The notes beneath the pieces were generated by a model. That model was not told where the DNA came from. It saw nothing but the letters and a program-made list of their open reading frames with translations, and made no database searches. 64,000 bases of DNA, taken from the NCBI RefSeq assembly GCF_013369385.1, contig NZ_SZTO01000020.1, forward strand, positions 18,530 to 82,529, read 5' to 3'. Positions within the stretch are counted from its first letter, which is position 1. The number at the start of each line of letters is the position of its first letter. Position numbers and translations under genes: made by a program. Positions 35,137 to 43,962 of this stretch are shown in pieces. The DNA is from Vibrio sp. 05-20-BW147 (GTDB taxonomy: Bacteria > Pseudomonadota > Gammaproteobacteria > Enterobacterales > Vibrionaceae).

Positions 35137-35804
35137 CTCGCATACGCCTTATTCAGTTTGTTCTCGGCCCAAATTTGCACTCGGGTTAGCACCAGTACGA
35201 CACCCCAATAGATGAGTGCGACGGCCAAAAAGGCTTCAAAGAAGCGGAAGCTTGAGGAGGCTTCCATTTGCGCCTTGGCCATGATTTCCGCCACGCCTAG
35301 TGTAAAAGCCAAAGAGGTGGATTTGATCATGTCGATGAAGTAGTTCATCAACGACGGTAAAGCAACGCGAGTCGCTTGTGGCAAAATAATGCGACGCATC
35401 GCTTGAGAGGTGGTCATGCCTACCGACAAGCTGGCTTCCATCTGGCTACGGTCAATGCCAATAATCGCGGCGCGAATGCTTTCGGCCATGTAGGCAGCAA
35501 AATGCAGTGTTAAACCGATAACAGCGGCACTGAACGCGTCGAGTCCAACCATGATTGGGAAGATCTGAGGTAAGCCATAGTAAAGTAGGAACAGTTGTAC
35601 CAGCAGCGGTGTGCCGCGGAAAAAACTGATATAAAGTTGGCTCAGTGGATCCAGAATCGGTATGCGAAATACGCGAATATTAGCGAGCATAATGGCTAAG
35701 GCCAGAGAGAAAATAAGACCTAGAAAAGCCATTTCCATGGTGGTGCCGAGGTATTTGAGCAGTATCGGCAGCAGCTCTAGCATGTAGTTAAAATCAAATC
35801 CCAT
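35133..35804 (-). CDS. Polar amino acid ABC transporter permease
   Basis: A 223-residue permease with about five helices and the ATPase-contact loop QMEASLSVGMTTSQAMRRIILPQA. The frame is open 52 codons further upstream into the binding protein gene, but ATG 35804 has AGGT before it and gives the standard MGFDFNYMLELLPILLKYLG start. A hairpin separates it from the binding protein gene. Confidence 0.92.
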   Translation of the reverse strand: MGFDFNYMLELLPILLKYLGTTMEMAFLGLIFSLALAIMLANIRVFRIPILDPLSQLYISFFRGTPLLVQLFLLYYGLPQIFPIMVGLDAFSAAVIGLTLHFAAYMAESIRAAIIGIDRSQMEASLSVGMTTSQAMRRIILPQATRVALPSLMNYFIDMIKSTSLAFTLGVAEIMAKAQMEASSSFRFFEAFLAVALIYWGVVLVLTRVQIWAENKLNKAYAR

Positions 35805-35828
35805 ACCAGTTACCTTTAAAGAAAACAA

Positions 35829-35852
35829 AAGGTGGAATGCGAATTCCACCTT
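35829..35852 (-). terminator. Intercistronic hairpin between binding protein and permease genes
   Basis: A perfect 10-bp stem AAGGTGGAAT/ATTCCACCTT with a GCGA loop, followed on the minus strand by TTTGTTTTC. It probably acts as a partial terminator or 3' stabiliser that gives more binding protein than membrane components. Confidence 0.7.
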
Positions 35853-35886
35853 AAAGAACAAAAGCTGTGACGAGCAGTATATCAGG

Positions 35887-36639
35887 TTACTTAGTAATGT
35901 CGGCACCAAACCATTTGATTGAGATTTTCTCAACTGTGCCATCGGCACGCATCTCAGCAAGGGCTTTGTTTACTTCACCTTGCAGCTTCACGCCACGTTC
36001 GTTGTTCACAAATGGCCATGCGTTAGCGATGGTTTCAAATGGTTCACCAGCCAATTGTAGTGGCAAACCGGTTTTCTTGATCAGTTCTAGTGCTGATAGG
36101 CGATCCATCACAAAGGCATCGGCACGTCCTAACGCAACATCATGCTCGATACCGGTATCGTAAGTCTTGATATTGATCTTGCCGTCTTTATCGTAATCGC
36201 GTAATAGCTGTTCAAAGTTTGAGCCTAGGTTGACCGCAACGGTTTTACCAGCGAGGTCTGCAACGCCTTTGATGCTGTCATTGCCCTTGCGTACGGTGAT
36301 CTGAGCGCCGTCTACCACATAAGGGTCAGCAAAAAGGTATTTGGCTTTGCGCGCATCCGTCATGGTGATTTGGTTGGAGATGGTATCGATGCGACCCGTT
36401 TCAAGTAAACCAAACAGACCTGAGAAGTTTGCGGTCACGTATTCAACTTTGTAGCCGTTACGTTTACCAATTTCATCCCACATATCCACTTCAAAACCTT
36501 GCAGTTGGTCTTGCTTTACAAAGGTGAAAGGAAAGTAGCGGCCAGACATGCCCACTTTAACCACTTCTTCGGCAACCGCCTGAAAAGTTGCTGCAGAAAG
36601 CGCGATGGCAGCAATACTCGCTTTAATCCAGTTATTCAT
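35887..36639 (-). CDS. Polar amino acid ABC transporter, periplasmic binding protein
   Basis: A 250-residue family 3 solute-binding protein. A signal peptide (MNNWIKASIAAIALSAATFQAVA-EEVVKVG) is followed by the two-lobe fold with FEVDMWDEIGKRNGYKVEYVTANFSGLFGLLETGRID. It is closest in style to TcyA/TcyJ (cystine) proteins, which is a tentative reading. It is the first gene of the operon. A weak CRP-like sequence (TGTGATTTATCTCAAT, 36676-36691) lies about 37 bases before its start. Confidence 0.9.
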   Translation of the reverse strand: MNNWIKASIAAIALSAATFQAVAEEVVKVGMSGRYFPFTFVKQDQLQGFEVDMWDEIGKRNGYKVEYVTANFSGLFGLLETGRIDTISNQITMTDARKAKYLFADPYVVDGAQITVRKGNDSIKGVADLAGKTVAVNLGSNFEQLLRDYDKDGKINIKTYDTGIEHDVALGRADAFVMDRLSALELIKKTGLPLQLAGEPFETIANAWPFVNNERGVKLQGEVNKALAEMRADGTVEKISIKWFGADITK

Positions 36640-36769
36640 CTTGTGACTCCTTATCTTTATGGGAGGTGATGTTAATGTGATTTATCTCAATAGAATAAAT
36701 AACTAGTTGTTATTAACCATAACCAGATGAATAGAGGGTCTTGGGGATAAAATGCCAAGATCCGTGGAA

Positions 36770-36905
36770 AAGTGGATCGTCTTGTGGGTAATCATTGGGC
36801 AAGGTGTGTTGATCCGCAAAAATCAAGCGAAATTATTGTGAATAACTTGGATCTTATTCACTGGATCGTCGATCAATCACTGGCGATCTTGGTTATCAAC
36901 AGGTA
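36770..36905. promoter_or_regulatory. dnaA regulatory region with DnaA-box-like sites
   Basis: The 312-base gap before dnaA holds no gene. It contains sequences matching or close to the DnaA box TTATCCACA: TGTGGGTAA (36783-36791), TGTGAATAA (36837-36845), TTATTCACT (36854-36862) and TTATCAACA (36893-36901), mixed with several GATC sites. Such clusters in dnaA promoters mediate autoregulation in E. coli; here it is inferred from the sites. Confidence 0.65.
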
Positions 36906-36951
36906 AAATTGCCAATCTTTTCAGATTAATTTCGTACTCAGTGGGGGCACC

Positions 36952-38358
36952 GTGTCATCTTCGCTTTGGTTGCAGTGTATGCAACGGCTTCAAGAAGAGC
37001 TACCAGCTACAGAATTCAGTATGTGGGTTCGCCCGTTACAAGCGGAGCTCAATGACAATACGCTCACTCTGTTTGCCCCAAATCGCTTTGTTTTGGATTG
37101 GGTGCGAGACAAATACCTCAATAGCATTAATCGTTTACTGCAAGAGTATTGTGGTAACGATGTTCCGAGTTTGCGTTTTGAAGTGGGGAGCCGTCCTATT
37201 GCAGCGGCAAAACCTGCGCCAACGCGTACGCCAGCGGATGTGGCGGCCGAATCGTCGGCACCCGCACAATTGCAAGCACGTAAGCCAGTACACAAAACTT
37301 GGGATGATGATGCTCAAGCGATCGCTGACATCAATCACCGCTCAAATGTGAACCCAAAGCATAAGTTCAATAATTTTGTGGAAGGTAAGTCGAACCAGTT
37401 GGGTTTGGCGGCGGCACGTCAGGTGGCGGATAACCCAGGTGGGGCGTACAACCCACTGTTCTTATACGGCGGCACCGGTTTAGGTAAAACTCACTTGTTG
37501 CACGCCGTTGGCAACGCCATTGTTGATAACAAGCCCAACGCCAAAGTGGTTTACATGCACTCTGAGCGTTTTGTGCAAGACATGGTTAAAGCCCTGCAAA
37601 ATAACGCAATTGAAGAGTTCAAACGCTACTATCGCAGTGTGGATGCCTTACTTATCGATGACATTCAATTCTTTGCCAACAAAGAGCGTTCGCAGGAAGA
37701 GTTCTTCCATACCTTTAATGCGCTATTGGAAGGTAACCAACAGATCATTCTGACTTCGGACCGTTATCCAAAAGAGATCAATGGGGTAGAAGATCGCCTG
37801 AAATCACGCTTTGGTTGGGGGTTGACGGTGGCAATTGAGCCGCCAGAACTGGAAACCCGCGTGGCGATCTTGATGAAGAAAGCGGAAGATCACCAAATTC
37901 ACCTTGCCGATGAAGTGGCGTTCTTTATTGCTAAGCGTCTGCGTTCTAATGTTCGTGAGCTAGAAGGGGCATTAAACCGCGTGATCGCCAATGCCAACTT
38001 TACTGGCCGCCCAATTACCATTGATTTTGTGCGTGAAGCACTGCGTGACCTATTGGCACTGCAAGAGAAGCTGGTGACCATCGACAACATTCAAAAGACG
38101 GTGGCGGAATACTACAAGATTAAAGTGGCCGATCTGCTCTCTAAGCGACGTTCTCGCTCGGTTGCGCGTCCTCGCCAATTAGCCATGGCATTGGCCAAAG
38201 AGCTTACCAACCACAGCTTGCCGGAAATCGGCGATGCGTTTGGTGGCCGTGACCACACCACCGTGCTGCACGCGTGTCGTAAGATTGAGCAGCTGCGTGA
38301 AGAGAGCCACGATATTAAAGAAGATTACTCTAACTTGATTCGCACCCTGTCGTCTTAA
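36952..38358 (+). CDS. dnaA: Chromosomal replication initiator DnaA
   Basis: The 468-residue AAA+ initiator. Domain I (residues 1-85) is followed by a variable linker rich in Ala/Pro, AAA+ domain III with GGTGLGKTHLL (near 175) and LIDDIQFFANK, and domain IV with the DNA-binding signature GDAFGGRDHTTVLHACRKI near the C-terminus. The start is GTG 36952, preceded by GGGGG 4 bases upstream. It lies about 7 kb from its target oriC, as in other vibrios, and is followed by dnaN. Confidence 0.97.
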   Translation: MSSSLWLQCMQRLQEELPATEFSMWVRPLQAELNDNTLTLFAPNRFVLDWVRDKYLNSINRLLQEYCGNDVPSLRFEVGSRPIAAAKPAPTRTPADVAAESSAPAQLQARKPVHKTWDDDAQAIADINHRSNVNPKHKFNNFVEGKSNQLGLAAARQVADNPGGAYNPLFLYGGTGLGKTHLLHAVGNAIVDNKPNAKVVYMHSERFVQDMVKALQNNAIEEFKRYYRSVDALLIDDIQFFANKERSQEEFFHTFNALLEGNQQIILTSDRYPKEINGVEDRLKSRFGWGLTVAIEPPELETRVAILMKKAEDHQIHLADEVAFFIAKRLRSNVRELEGALNRVIANANFTGRPITIDFVREALRDLLALQEKLVTIDNIQKTVAEYYKIKVADLLSKRRSRSVARPRQLAMALAKELTNHSLPEIGDAFGGRDHTTVLHACRKIEQLREESHDIKEDYSNLIRTLSS

Positions 38359-38418
38359 TCGGTTAGAATGACACAATTCTAAACACTTTATTGAAGCGGA
38401 CAGCGTAAAGAGCCAAGC

Positions 38419-39519
38419 ATGAAATTTACTATCGCACGTAGTCATTTTATTAAACCCCTTCAACAGGTTTCCGGTGCACTCGGTGGGCGACCAACGCTAC
38501 CGATCCTCGGGAATTTGCTGATCAACGTTGAAAATGGTCAACTGTCAATGACCGCCACGGACTTAGAAGTGGAGCTGATCAGTAAAGTGACCTTGGAAGG
38601 GGAGTTTGAAGCGGGCAGCATTACGGTTCCTTCGCGCAAGTTTCTTGATATCTGCCGTGGATTACCCGACGATGCAGTGATCACGTTTGTATTGGAAGGC
38701 GATCGCGTGCAAGTGCGCTCTGGGCGTAGCCGTTTTTCGTTGGCCACATTACCTGCCAATGATTTTCCGAATATTGAAGATTGGCAAAGTGAAGTGGAAG
38801 TCTCTCTCACTCAGGGCGAATTGCGCGCACTGATTGAGAAAACACAATTCTCGATGGCCAACCAAGACGTACGCTACTACCTCAATGGCATGTTGTTTGA
38901 AATTGAGGGCAGCACACTGCGCAGTGTCGCGACCGATGGTCACCGTATGGCTGTGGCGCAGGCGCCATTGAGTGCTGATTTCGCACAAAAGCAGATCATC
39001 GTACCGCGTAAAGGTGTGCAAGAGCTGGTTAAACTGCTGGATACACCAGAGCAACCCGTCACGCTGCAAATTGGTAGCTCAAATCTGCGCGCCGAAGTAA
39101 ACGATTTTGTCTTTACTTCTAAACTGGTGGACGGTCGTTTCCCGGATTACCGTCGCGTATTGCCACAACACACAACCAAAACACTGGAAGCAAGTTGTGA
39201 TGAATTACGCCAAGCGTTTTCTCGTGCGGCGATTTTGTCGAATGAAAAATTCCGTGGCGTTCGTGTTAACTTGGCAGGCACTGAAATGCGCATTACCGCC
39301 AACAACCCAGAGCAAGAAGAAGCGGAAGAGATGTTGGACGTGAGCTTCGAGGGTGAAGCGATTGAGATTGGCTTCAACGTTAGCTACGTATTGGATGTGC
39401 TGAACACCTTGCGTTGTGAACAAGTGCGAATCTCAATGTCGGATGCCAACGCCAGTGCACTGGTTGAAAATGTCGATGATGACAGCGCCATGTACGTGGT
39501 TATGCCAATTCGTCTATAA
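38419..39519 (+). CDS. dnaN: DNA polymerase III sliding clamp (beta)
   Basis: The 366-residue ring protein that tethers polymerase III to DNA. It consists of three similar domains of about 120 residues and ends with the conserved YVVMPIRL that forms part of the partner-binding pocket. It lies 60 bases after dnaA and 9 bases before recF, the classical dnaA-dnaN-recF-gyrB order. Confidence 0.98.
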   Translation: MKFTIARSHFIKPLQQVSGALGGRPTLPILGNLLINVENGQLSMTATDLEVELISKVTLEGEFEAGSITVPSRKFLDICRGLPDDAVITFVLEGDRVQVRSGRSRFSLATLPANDFPNIEDWQSEVEVSLTQGELRALIEKTQFSMANQDVRYYLNGMLFEIEGSTLRSVATDGHRMAVAQAPLSADFAQKQIIVPRKGVQELVKLLDTPEQPVTLQIGSSNLRAEVNDFVFTSKLVDGRFPDYRRVLPQHTTKTLEASCDELRQAFSRAAILSNEKFRGVRVNLAGTEMRITANNPEQEEAEEMLDVSFEGEAIEIGFNVSYVLDVLNTLRCEQVRISMSDANASALVENVDDDSAMYVVMPIRL

Positions 39520-39528
39520 GCTGATTGA

Positions 39529-40608
39529 ATGCCGCTTTCTCGTCTGATTATTCAGCAGTTTCGTAATATCAAAGCCTGCGACATTGCACTGTCGCCAGGC
39601 TTTAACTTTCTTATTGGTCCGAATGGCAGTGGCAAAACCAGTGTCTTGGAAGCCATCTATTTGCTCGGTCATGGGCGCTCATTTAAAAGTGCTTTGACCG
39701 GACGCGTGATTCAAAATGAGTGTGATCAACTGTTTGTCCATGGTCGTTTTTTGAACTCGGATCAATTTGAGCTACCGATCGGCATTAATAAGCAGCGCGA
39801 TGGCACAACAGAGGTTAAAATAGGCGGTCAATCTGGGCAAAAGTTAGCGCAGCTAGCACAAGTGTTGCCATTGCAATTGATTCATCCCGAAGGCTTCGAT
39901 TTATTAACGGATGGGCCCAAGCATCGTCGAGCGTTTATTGATTGGGGCGTGTTTCATACCGAGCCCGCGTTTTACGATGCATGGGGGCGTTTTAAGCGCC
40001 TCAACAAACAACGTAATGCGTTGTTGAAGTCGGCAAAGAGCTATCAAGAGCTGAGTTATTGGGATAAGGAAATGGCACGTTTGGCCGAGTTGATTAGCCA
40101 ATGGCGCGCCGATTACGTTGCCCAAATGCAAAACAAAGCGGAACAATTGTGCCAAGAATTTTTGCCAGAATTTCATATCCAATTGAAGTATTATCGTGGC
40201 TGGGAAAAAGAAACCCCATACCAACAAATACTGGAAGAGAATTTCGAGCGCGATCAAACGCTAGGCTATACCGTTAGCGGGCCAAACAAGGCCGATTTAC
40301 GGATAAAAGTGAACAACACCCCGGTGGAAGATGTGTTATCGCGTGGCCAATTGAAATTAATGGTGTGTGCGCTCCGCTTGGCACAAGGCCAGCACCTAAC
40401 GGAAAAAACCGGTAAGCAATGCGTCTATCTCATAGATGACTTTGCCTCTGAATTAGACAGTCAACGTCGCAAGCGTCTTGCTGATTGCTTGAAACAGACG
40501 GGGGCTCAAGTTTTTGTAAGTTCGATTACGGAAAACCAGATCAGCGACATGCGCGATGACTCTGGCCGACTGTTTCATGTGGAGCAGGGTGTAATCGAGC
40601 AAGGATAA
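39529..40608 (+). CDS. recF: Recombination protein RecF
   Basis: A 359-residue SMC-like ATPase that loads RecA at gaps with RecO and RecR. Walker A GPNGSGKTSVLEAIYLLGHG lies at residues 30-49, the ABC-type signature SRGQLKLMVCALRLAQG near 265, and Walker B VYLIDDFASELD near 300. It is coupled closely to dnaN (9 bases) and followed by gyrB after 18 bases. Confidence 0.97.
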   Translation: MPLSRLIIQQFRNIKACDIALSPGFNFLIGPNGSGKTSVLEAIYLLGHGRSFKSALTGRVIQNECDQLFVHGRFLNSDQFELPIGINKQRDGTTEVKIGGQSGQKLAQLAQVLPLQLIHPEGFDLLTDGPKHRRAFIDWGVFHTEPAFYDAWGRFKRLNKQRNALLKSAKSYQELSYWDKEMARLAELISQWRADYVAQMQNKAEQLCQEFLPEFHIQLKYYRGWEKETPYQQILEENFERDQTLGYTVSGPNKADLRIKVNNTPVEDVLSRGQLKLMVCALRLAQGQHLTEKTGKQCVYLIDDFASELDSQRRKRLADCLKQTGAQVFVSSITENQISDMRDDSGRLFHVEQGVIEQG

Positions 40609-40626
40609 ATAATGAGAGAGTAACTC

Positions 40627-43044
40627 ATGTCGAACAATTACGATTCATCGAGTATTAAGGTACTGAAGGGTCTGGATGCGGTACGTAAGCGTCCGGGTAT
40701 GTACATCGGGGACACAGATGATGGCACCGGTCTGCACCACATGGTTTTTGAGGTGGTGGATAACTCAATTGATGAAGCCTTAGCAGGCCACTGTAAAGAT
40801 ATCGTAGTCACGATTCATGAGGATAACTCAGTTTCTGTTAGCGATGATGGCCGTGGTATCCCGACCGAAATGCACCCAGAAGAGAACGTGTCTGCTGCCG
40901 AAGTTATCATGACGGTATTGCACGCTGGCGGTAAGTTTGACGACAACTCTTACAAAGTGTCTGGCGGTCTTCACGGTGTAGGTGTTTCGGTGGTAAACGC
41001 ACTGTCTGAAAAAGTGCTGTTGACGATTTATCGTGGTGGTCATGTTCATAGCCAAACCTATCGTCATGGTGTACCTGATGCACCGCTTGCTGTTATCGGC
41101 GATACTGAAAAAACCGGTACCACGGTACGTTTCTGGCCAAGTGCACAAACCTTCACCAACATCGAATTTCATTATGACATCCTAGCGAAGCGTCTACGTG
41201 AACTCTCTTTCCTGAACTCTGGCGTGTCGATCAAACTGTTTGATGAGCGCGAAGAAGATAAGAAAGATCACTTCATGTATGAAGGGGGTATTCAAGCGTT
41301 CGTCACTCACTTGAACCGCAACAAAACCCCCATCCATGAAAAAGTATTCCATTTCAACGCCGAGCGTGAAGACGGTATTGCGGTGGAAGTGGCGATGCAG
41401 TGGAACGATGGCTTCCAAGAAAACATCTACTGTTTTACCAACAACATCCCACAGCGTGACGGTGGTACCCACTTAGCGGGTTTCCGCGCGGCATTGACGC
41501 GCACACTGAACAGCTACATGGACAAAGAAGGCTACTCGAAGAAAGCGAAAACCGCGACTTCTGGTGACGATGCGCGTGAAGGTTTGACCGCTGTTGTTTC
41601 AGTAAAAGTGCCGGATCCAAAATTCTCAAGCCAAACCAAAGACAAACTGGTTTCTAGTGAAGTGAAGTCCGCAGTGGAATCCTTCATGGCAGACAAACTG
41701 AACGACTTCTTGGCCGAACACCCAAGCGAAGCGAAAACCGTTTGTTCTAAGATTATCGACGCCGCACGTGCGCGTGAAGCCGCACGTAAAGCGCGCGAAA
41801 TGACACGCCGTAAAGGGGCGTTAGACCTTGCTGGCCTTCCAGGTAAACTGGCTGACTGTCAGGAAAAAGATCCTGCGCTGTCTGAACTTTACATAGTGGA
41901 GGGTGATTCGGCAGGCGGCTCCGCAAAACAAGGCCGTAACCGTAAGAACCAAGCAATCCTACCGCTAAAAGGTAAGATTCTAAACGTAGAAAAAGCGCGT
42001 TTCGACAAGATGCTTTCTTCTCAAGAAGTCGCAACGCTGATCACTGCACTAGGTTGTGGTATCGGTCGTGACGAGTACAACCCAGACAAACTGCGTTACC
42101 ACAACATCATCATCATGACCGATGCGGACGTCGATGGTTCGCACATCCGTACGCTACTGTTGACCTTCTTCTACCGTCAAATGCCTGAGCTTATCGAGCG
42201 TGGCTACGTGTATATCGCTCAGCCACCATTGTACAAAGTGAAGAAAGGCAAACAAGAGCAGTACATTAAAGATGAAGATGCGATGAACCAGTACCAAATT
42301 TCCTTGGCATTGGATAACGCAGCACTGCACGTGAACCCAGACGCACCAGCATTGGCCGGTGAAGCACTGGAGAAACTGGTTCAGCAATACAATGCAGCGA
42401 TCAAGCTGGTGGATCGCATGAGCCGTCGTTACCCACGTGCACTGATTCATGAACTGATTTATGTTCCGCGCCTCAGCGAAACACAATTTGCCGATCAAGC
42501 AGCAATGGCAGCATGGACAGAGCAACTGGTTACTCAGTTGAACGCCAAAGAAGTGGGCGCAAGCCAATACAGCTTTGAAATCGAACACGATGCAGAGCGC
42601 GGACTGTTCTCACCGAAGATTGTGGTTCGTACCCACGGTGTGATGCACGAGTACCCACTGAGCGTGGATCTGATCAACTCGAAAGAATACCAGAAGCTGG
42701 CAGAGCTGGCGGATGCGCTGGATGGTTTGATCGAAGAAGGTGCGTATATTCAGCGTGGTGAACGTACTCAAACCGTGAACAGCTTTGCAAGTGCGCTTGA
42801 GTGGTTGATTAAGGAATCTCGTCGTGGTTTGAGCCTACAACGCTACAAAGGTTTGGGTGAGATGAACCCAGATCAGCTTTGGGAAACCACCATGGATCCA
42901 GAAACTCGTCGCATGATGCGTGTGACCATTGAAGATGCCGTTGGTGCTGATGAGCTGTTCACGACCTTGATGGGTGATCAAGTTGAACCACGTCGTAACT
43001 TCATCGAAGAAAACGCCTTGAAGGTAGCAAACCTAGACGTGTAG
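40627..43044 (+). CDS. gyrB: DNA gyrase subunit B
   Basis: The 805-residue ATPase subunit of gyrase. The GHKL ATPase domain has EVVDNSIDEAL (near 43) and GGLHGVGVSVVNALS. The TOPRIM domain has EGDSAGGSAKQGRNRK and DADVDGSHI. The gammaproteobacterial insertion of about 170 residues in the C-terminal half is present, ending in the conserved RNFIEENAL tail. It is the last gene of the dnaA cluster and is followed by a strong terminator. Confidence 0.98.
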   Translation: MSNNYDSSSIKVLKGLDAVRKRPGMYIGDTDDGTGLHHMVFEVVDNSIDEALAGHCKDIVVTIHEDNSVSVSDDGRGIPTEMHPEENVSAAEVIMTVLHAGGKFDDNSYKVSGGLHGVGVSVVNALSEKVLLTIYRGGHVHSQTYRHGVPDAPLAVIGDTEKTGTTVRFWPSAQTFTNIEFHYDILAKRLRELSFLNSGVSIKLFDEREEDKKDHFMYEGGIQAFVTHLNRNKTPIHEKVFHFNAEREDGIAVEVAMQWNDGFQENIYCFTNNIPQRDGGTHLAGFRAALTRTLNSYMDKEGYSKKAKTATSGDDAREGLTAVVSVKVPDPKFSSQTKDKLVSSEVKSAVESFMADKLNDFLAEHPSEAKTVCSKIIDAARAREAARKAREMTRRKGALDLAGLPGKLADCQEKDPALSELYIVEGDSAGGSAKQGRNRKNQAILPLKGKILNVEKARFDKMLSSQEVATLITALGCGIGRDEYNPDKLRYHNIIIMTDADVDGSHIRTLLLTFFYRQMPELIERGYVYIAQPPLYKVKKGKQEQYIKDEDAMNQYQISLALDNAALHVNPDAPALAGEALEKLVQQYNAAIKLVDRMSRRYPRALIHELIYVPRLSETQFADQAAMAAWTEQLVTQLNAKEVGASQYSFEIEHDAERGLFSPKIVVRTHGVMHEYPLSVDLINSKEYQKLAELADALDGLIEEGAYIQRGERTQTVNSFASALEWLIKESRRGLSLQRYKGLGEMNPDQLWETTMDPETRRMMRVTIEDAVGADELFTTLMGDQVEPRRNFIEENALKVANLDV

Positions 43045-43070
43045 TCGATAAGACGCGATCAAAATTAATG

Positions 43071-43101
43071 AAATGCCACCTCGCAAGAGGTGGCATTTTT
43101 A
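43071..43101 (+). terminator. Terminator of gyrB
   Basis: A perfect 12-bp stem AAATGCCACCTC/GAGGTGGCATTT with a GCAA tetraloop, followed by TTA. Confidence 0.9.
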
Positions 43102-43120
43102 CATAGGCTAGGAAAAACTG

Positions 43121-43211
43121 CCCTAGACCCTAGACCCTAGACCCTAGACCCTAGACCCTAGACCCTAGACCCTAGACCCTAGACCCTAGACCCTAGACCC
43201 TAGACCCTAGA
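43121..43211. repeat. Perfect tandem array of 13 copies of CCCTAGA
   Basis: Thirteen uninterrupted, identical 7-base units fill exactly 91 bases, 20 bases after the gyrB terminator. Because 7 is not a multiple of 3 and the unit contains TAG on both strands, every frame is closed, so it is non-coding. Each unit carries CTAG, a tetranucleotide that is rare in many gammaproteobacteria. Copy number is likely to vary by slippage. Confidence 0.97.
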
Positions 43212-43241
43212 AACGAAGACTGAAAATTCTTTTTCTGATCC

Positions 43242-43269
43242 CTTGAATCCCCATTTCCAGACCTTATAT
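43242..43269 (+). promoter_or_regulatory. Candidate sigma-32 promoter of ibpA
   Basis: CTTGAA (43242-43247), a 14-base spacer and CCTTATAT (43262-43269) resemble the heat-shock consensus CTTGAAA-N13..15-CCCCATNT, with the -35 perfect and the -10 matching 5 of 7 defined positions. It would give a leader of about 250 bases. Confidence 0.4.
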
Positions 43270-43449
43270 CTAGTTAAGAAGAGGGATGGCTAGCTTGCTC
43301 AACAAGAGAAGAACAGCGCCTCTGGCATCGCTAAACCAGATCGCTCAAGAGAGGATACTGAAGTTTAGTACTCAATTTGACTCTAGATTCGACACCATGT
43401 CCCCGTCCCCAAAAGTTGGGCTGTGGAGTGGATTATCGAATCCCTTAGC

Positions 43450-43527
43450 TCGGCGTTTTCTTGCATAAACACGCCAACAAGATAGGTTTATCTGGGCTAA
43501 GACTATTGCTTAAAAGAGGATAGGATT
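43450..43527 (+). promoter_or_regulatory. Candidate ROSE-like RNA thermometer in ibpA leader
   Basis: Just before ibpA, TTGCT (43506-43510) lies 6 bases upstream of the Shine-Dalgarno AGGA (43517-43520). This matches the U(U/C)GCU anti-Shine-Dalgarno motif of ROSE thermometers in small heat-shock genes. Upstream hairpins GGCGT/ACGCC (43452-43456 with 43471-43475) and GATA/TATC (43481-43492) fit the multi-hairpin layout. Confidence 0.45.
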
Positions 43528-43962
43528 ATGCGTAATGTAGATTTCTCACCACTATACCGTAATGCGATTGGTTTTGACCGTCTGTTCAACCTGATGGAAG
43601 CCAGCGCAGCCAAAAACAGTTCTGGCGGTTACCCTCCATACAACATTGAGCAAAAAGATGAGCACAACTACCGCATCACGATGGCCGTTGCAGGTTTTGC
43701 TGAAGATCAACTCGATTTGACGCAAAACGAAAACATGTTGATCGTGAAGGGTGAACGCAAAGCCGAAGACGGCAAAAACTACGTTTATCAAGGCATTGCC
43801 GAGCGCGACTTTGAGCGTAAATTCCAGCTAGCGGATTACGTCAAAGTGGTGGGCGCATCGATGGAAAATGGTTTACTGCACATCGATTTGGTGCGTGAAG
43901 TTCCAGAAGCGATGCAACCACGTAAAATTGCCATTGGTGGCACTAAACTGCTCGAGAACTGA
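43528..43962 (+). CDS. ibpA: Small heat-shock protein IbpA (Hsp20)
   Basis: A 144-residue Hsp20 chaperone that binds unfolding proteins and aggregates. The N-terminus MRNVDFSPLYRNAIGFDRLF is the IbpA type. The alpha-crystallin domain runs from about residue 38 (NYRITMAVAGFAEDQLDLTQ) to the LLHIDLVREVPE strand, followed by a short tail. Only one ibp gene is present here; E. coli has ibpA and ibpB. The last 20 bases overlap the convergent GGDEF-EAL gene. Confidence 0.95.
   Translation: MRNVDFSPLYRNAIGFDRLFNLMEASAAKNSSGGYPPYNIEQKDEHNYRITMAVAGFAEDQLDLTQNENMLIVKGERKAEDGKNYVYQGIAERDFERKFQLADYVKVVGASMENGLLHIDLVREVPEAMQPRKIAIGGTKLLEN

Noticed and set aside
36676..36691. CRP site before the amino acid binding protein gene
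   Set aside because: Only the left half (TGTGA) matches well; the right half is TCAAT instead of TCACA, so it is mentioned only as weak.
43121..43211. CRISPR-like interpretation of the short repeat array
   Set aside because: Units are 7 bases, contiguous and without spacers, so it is a simple tandem repeat.
43286..43468. A 60-codon open frame between the heptamer array and ibpA
   Set aside because: No ribosome site before the ATG, low-complexity sequence without motifs, and it lies in the probable ibpA leader.
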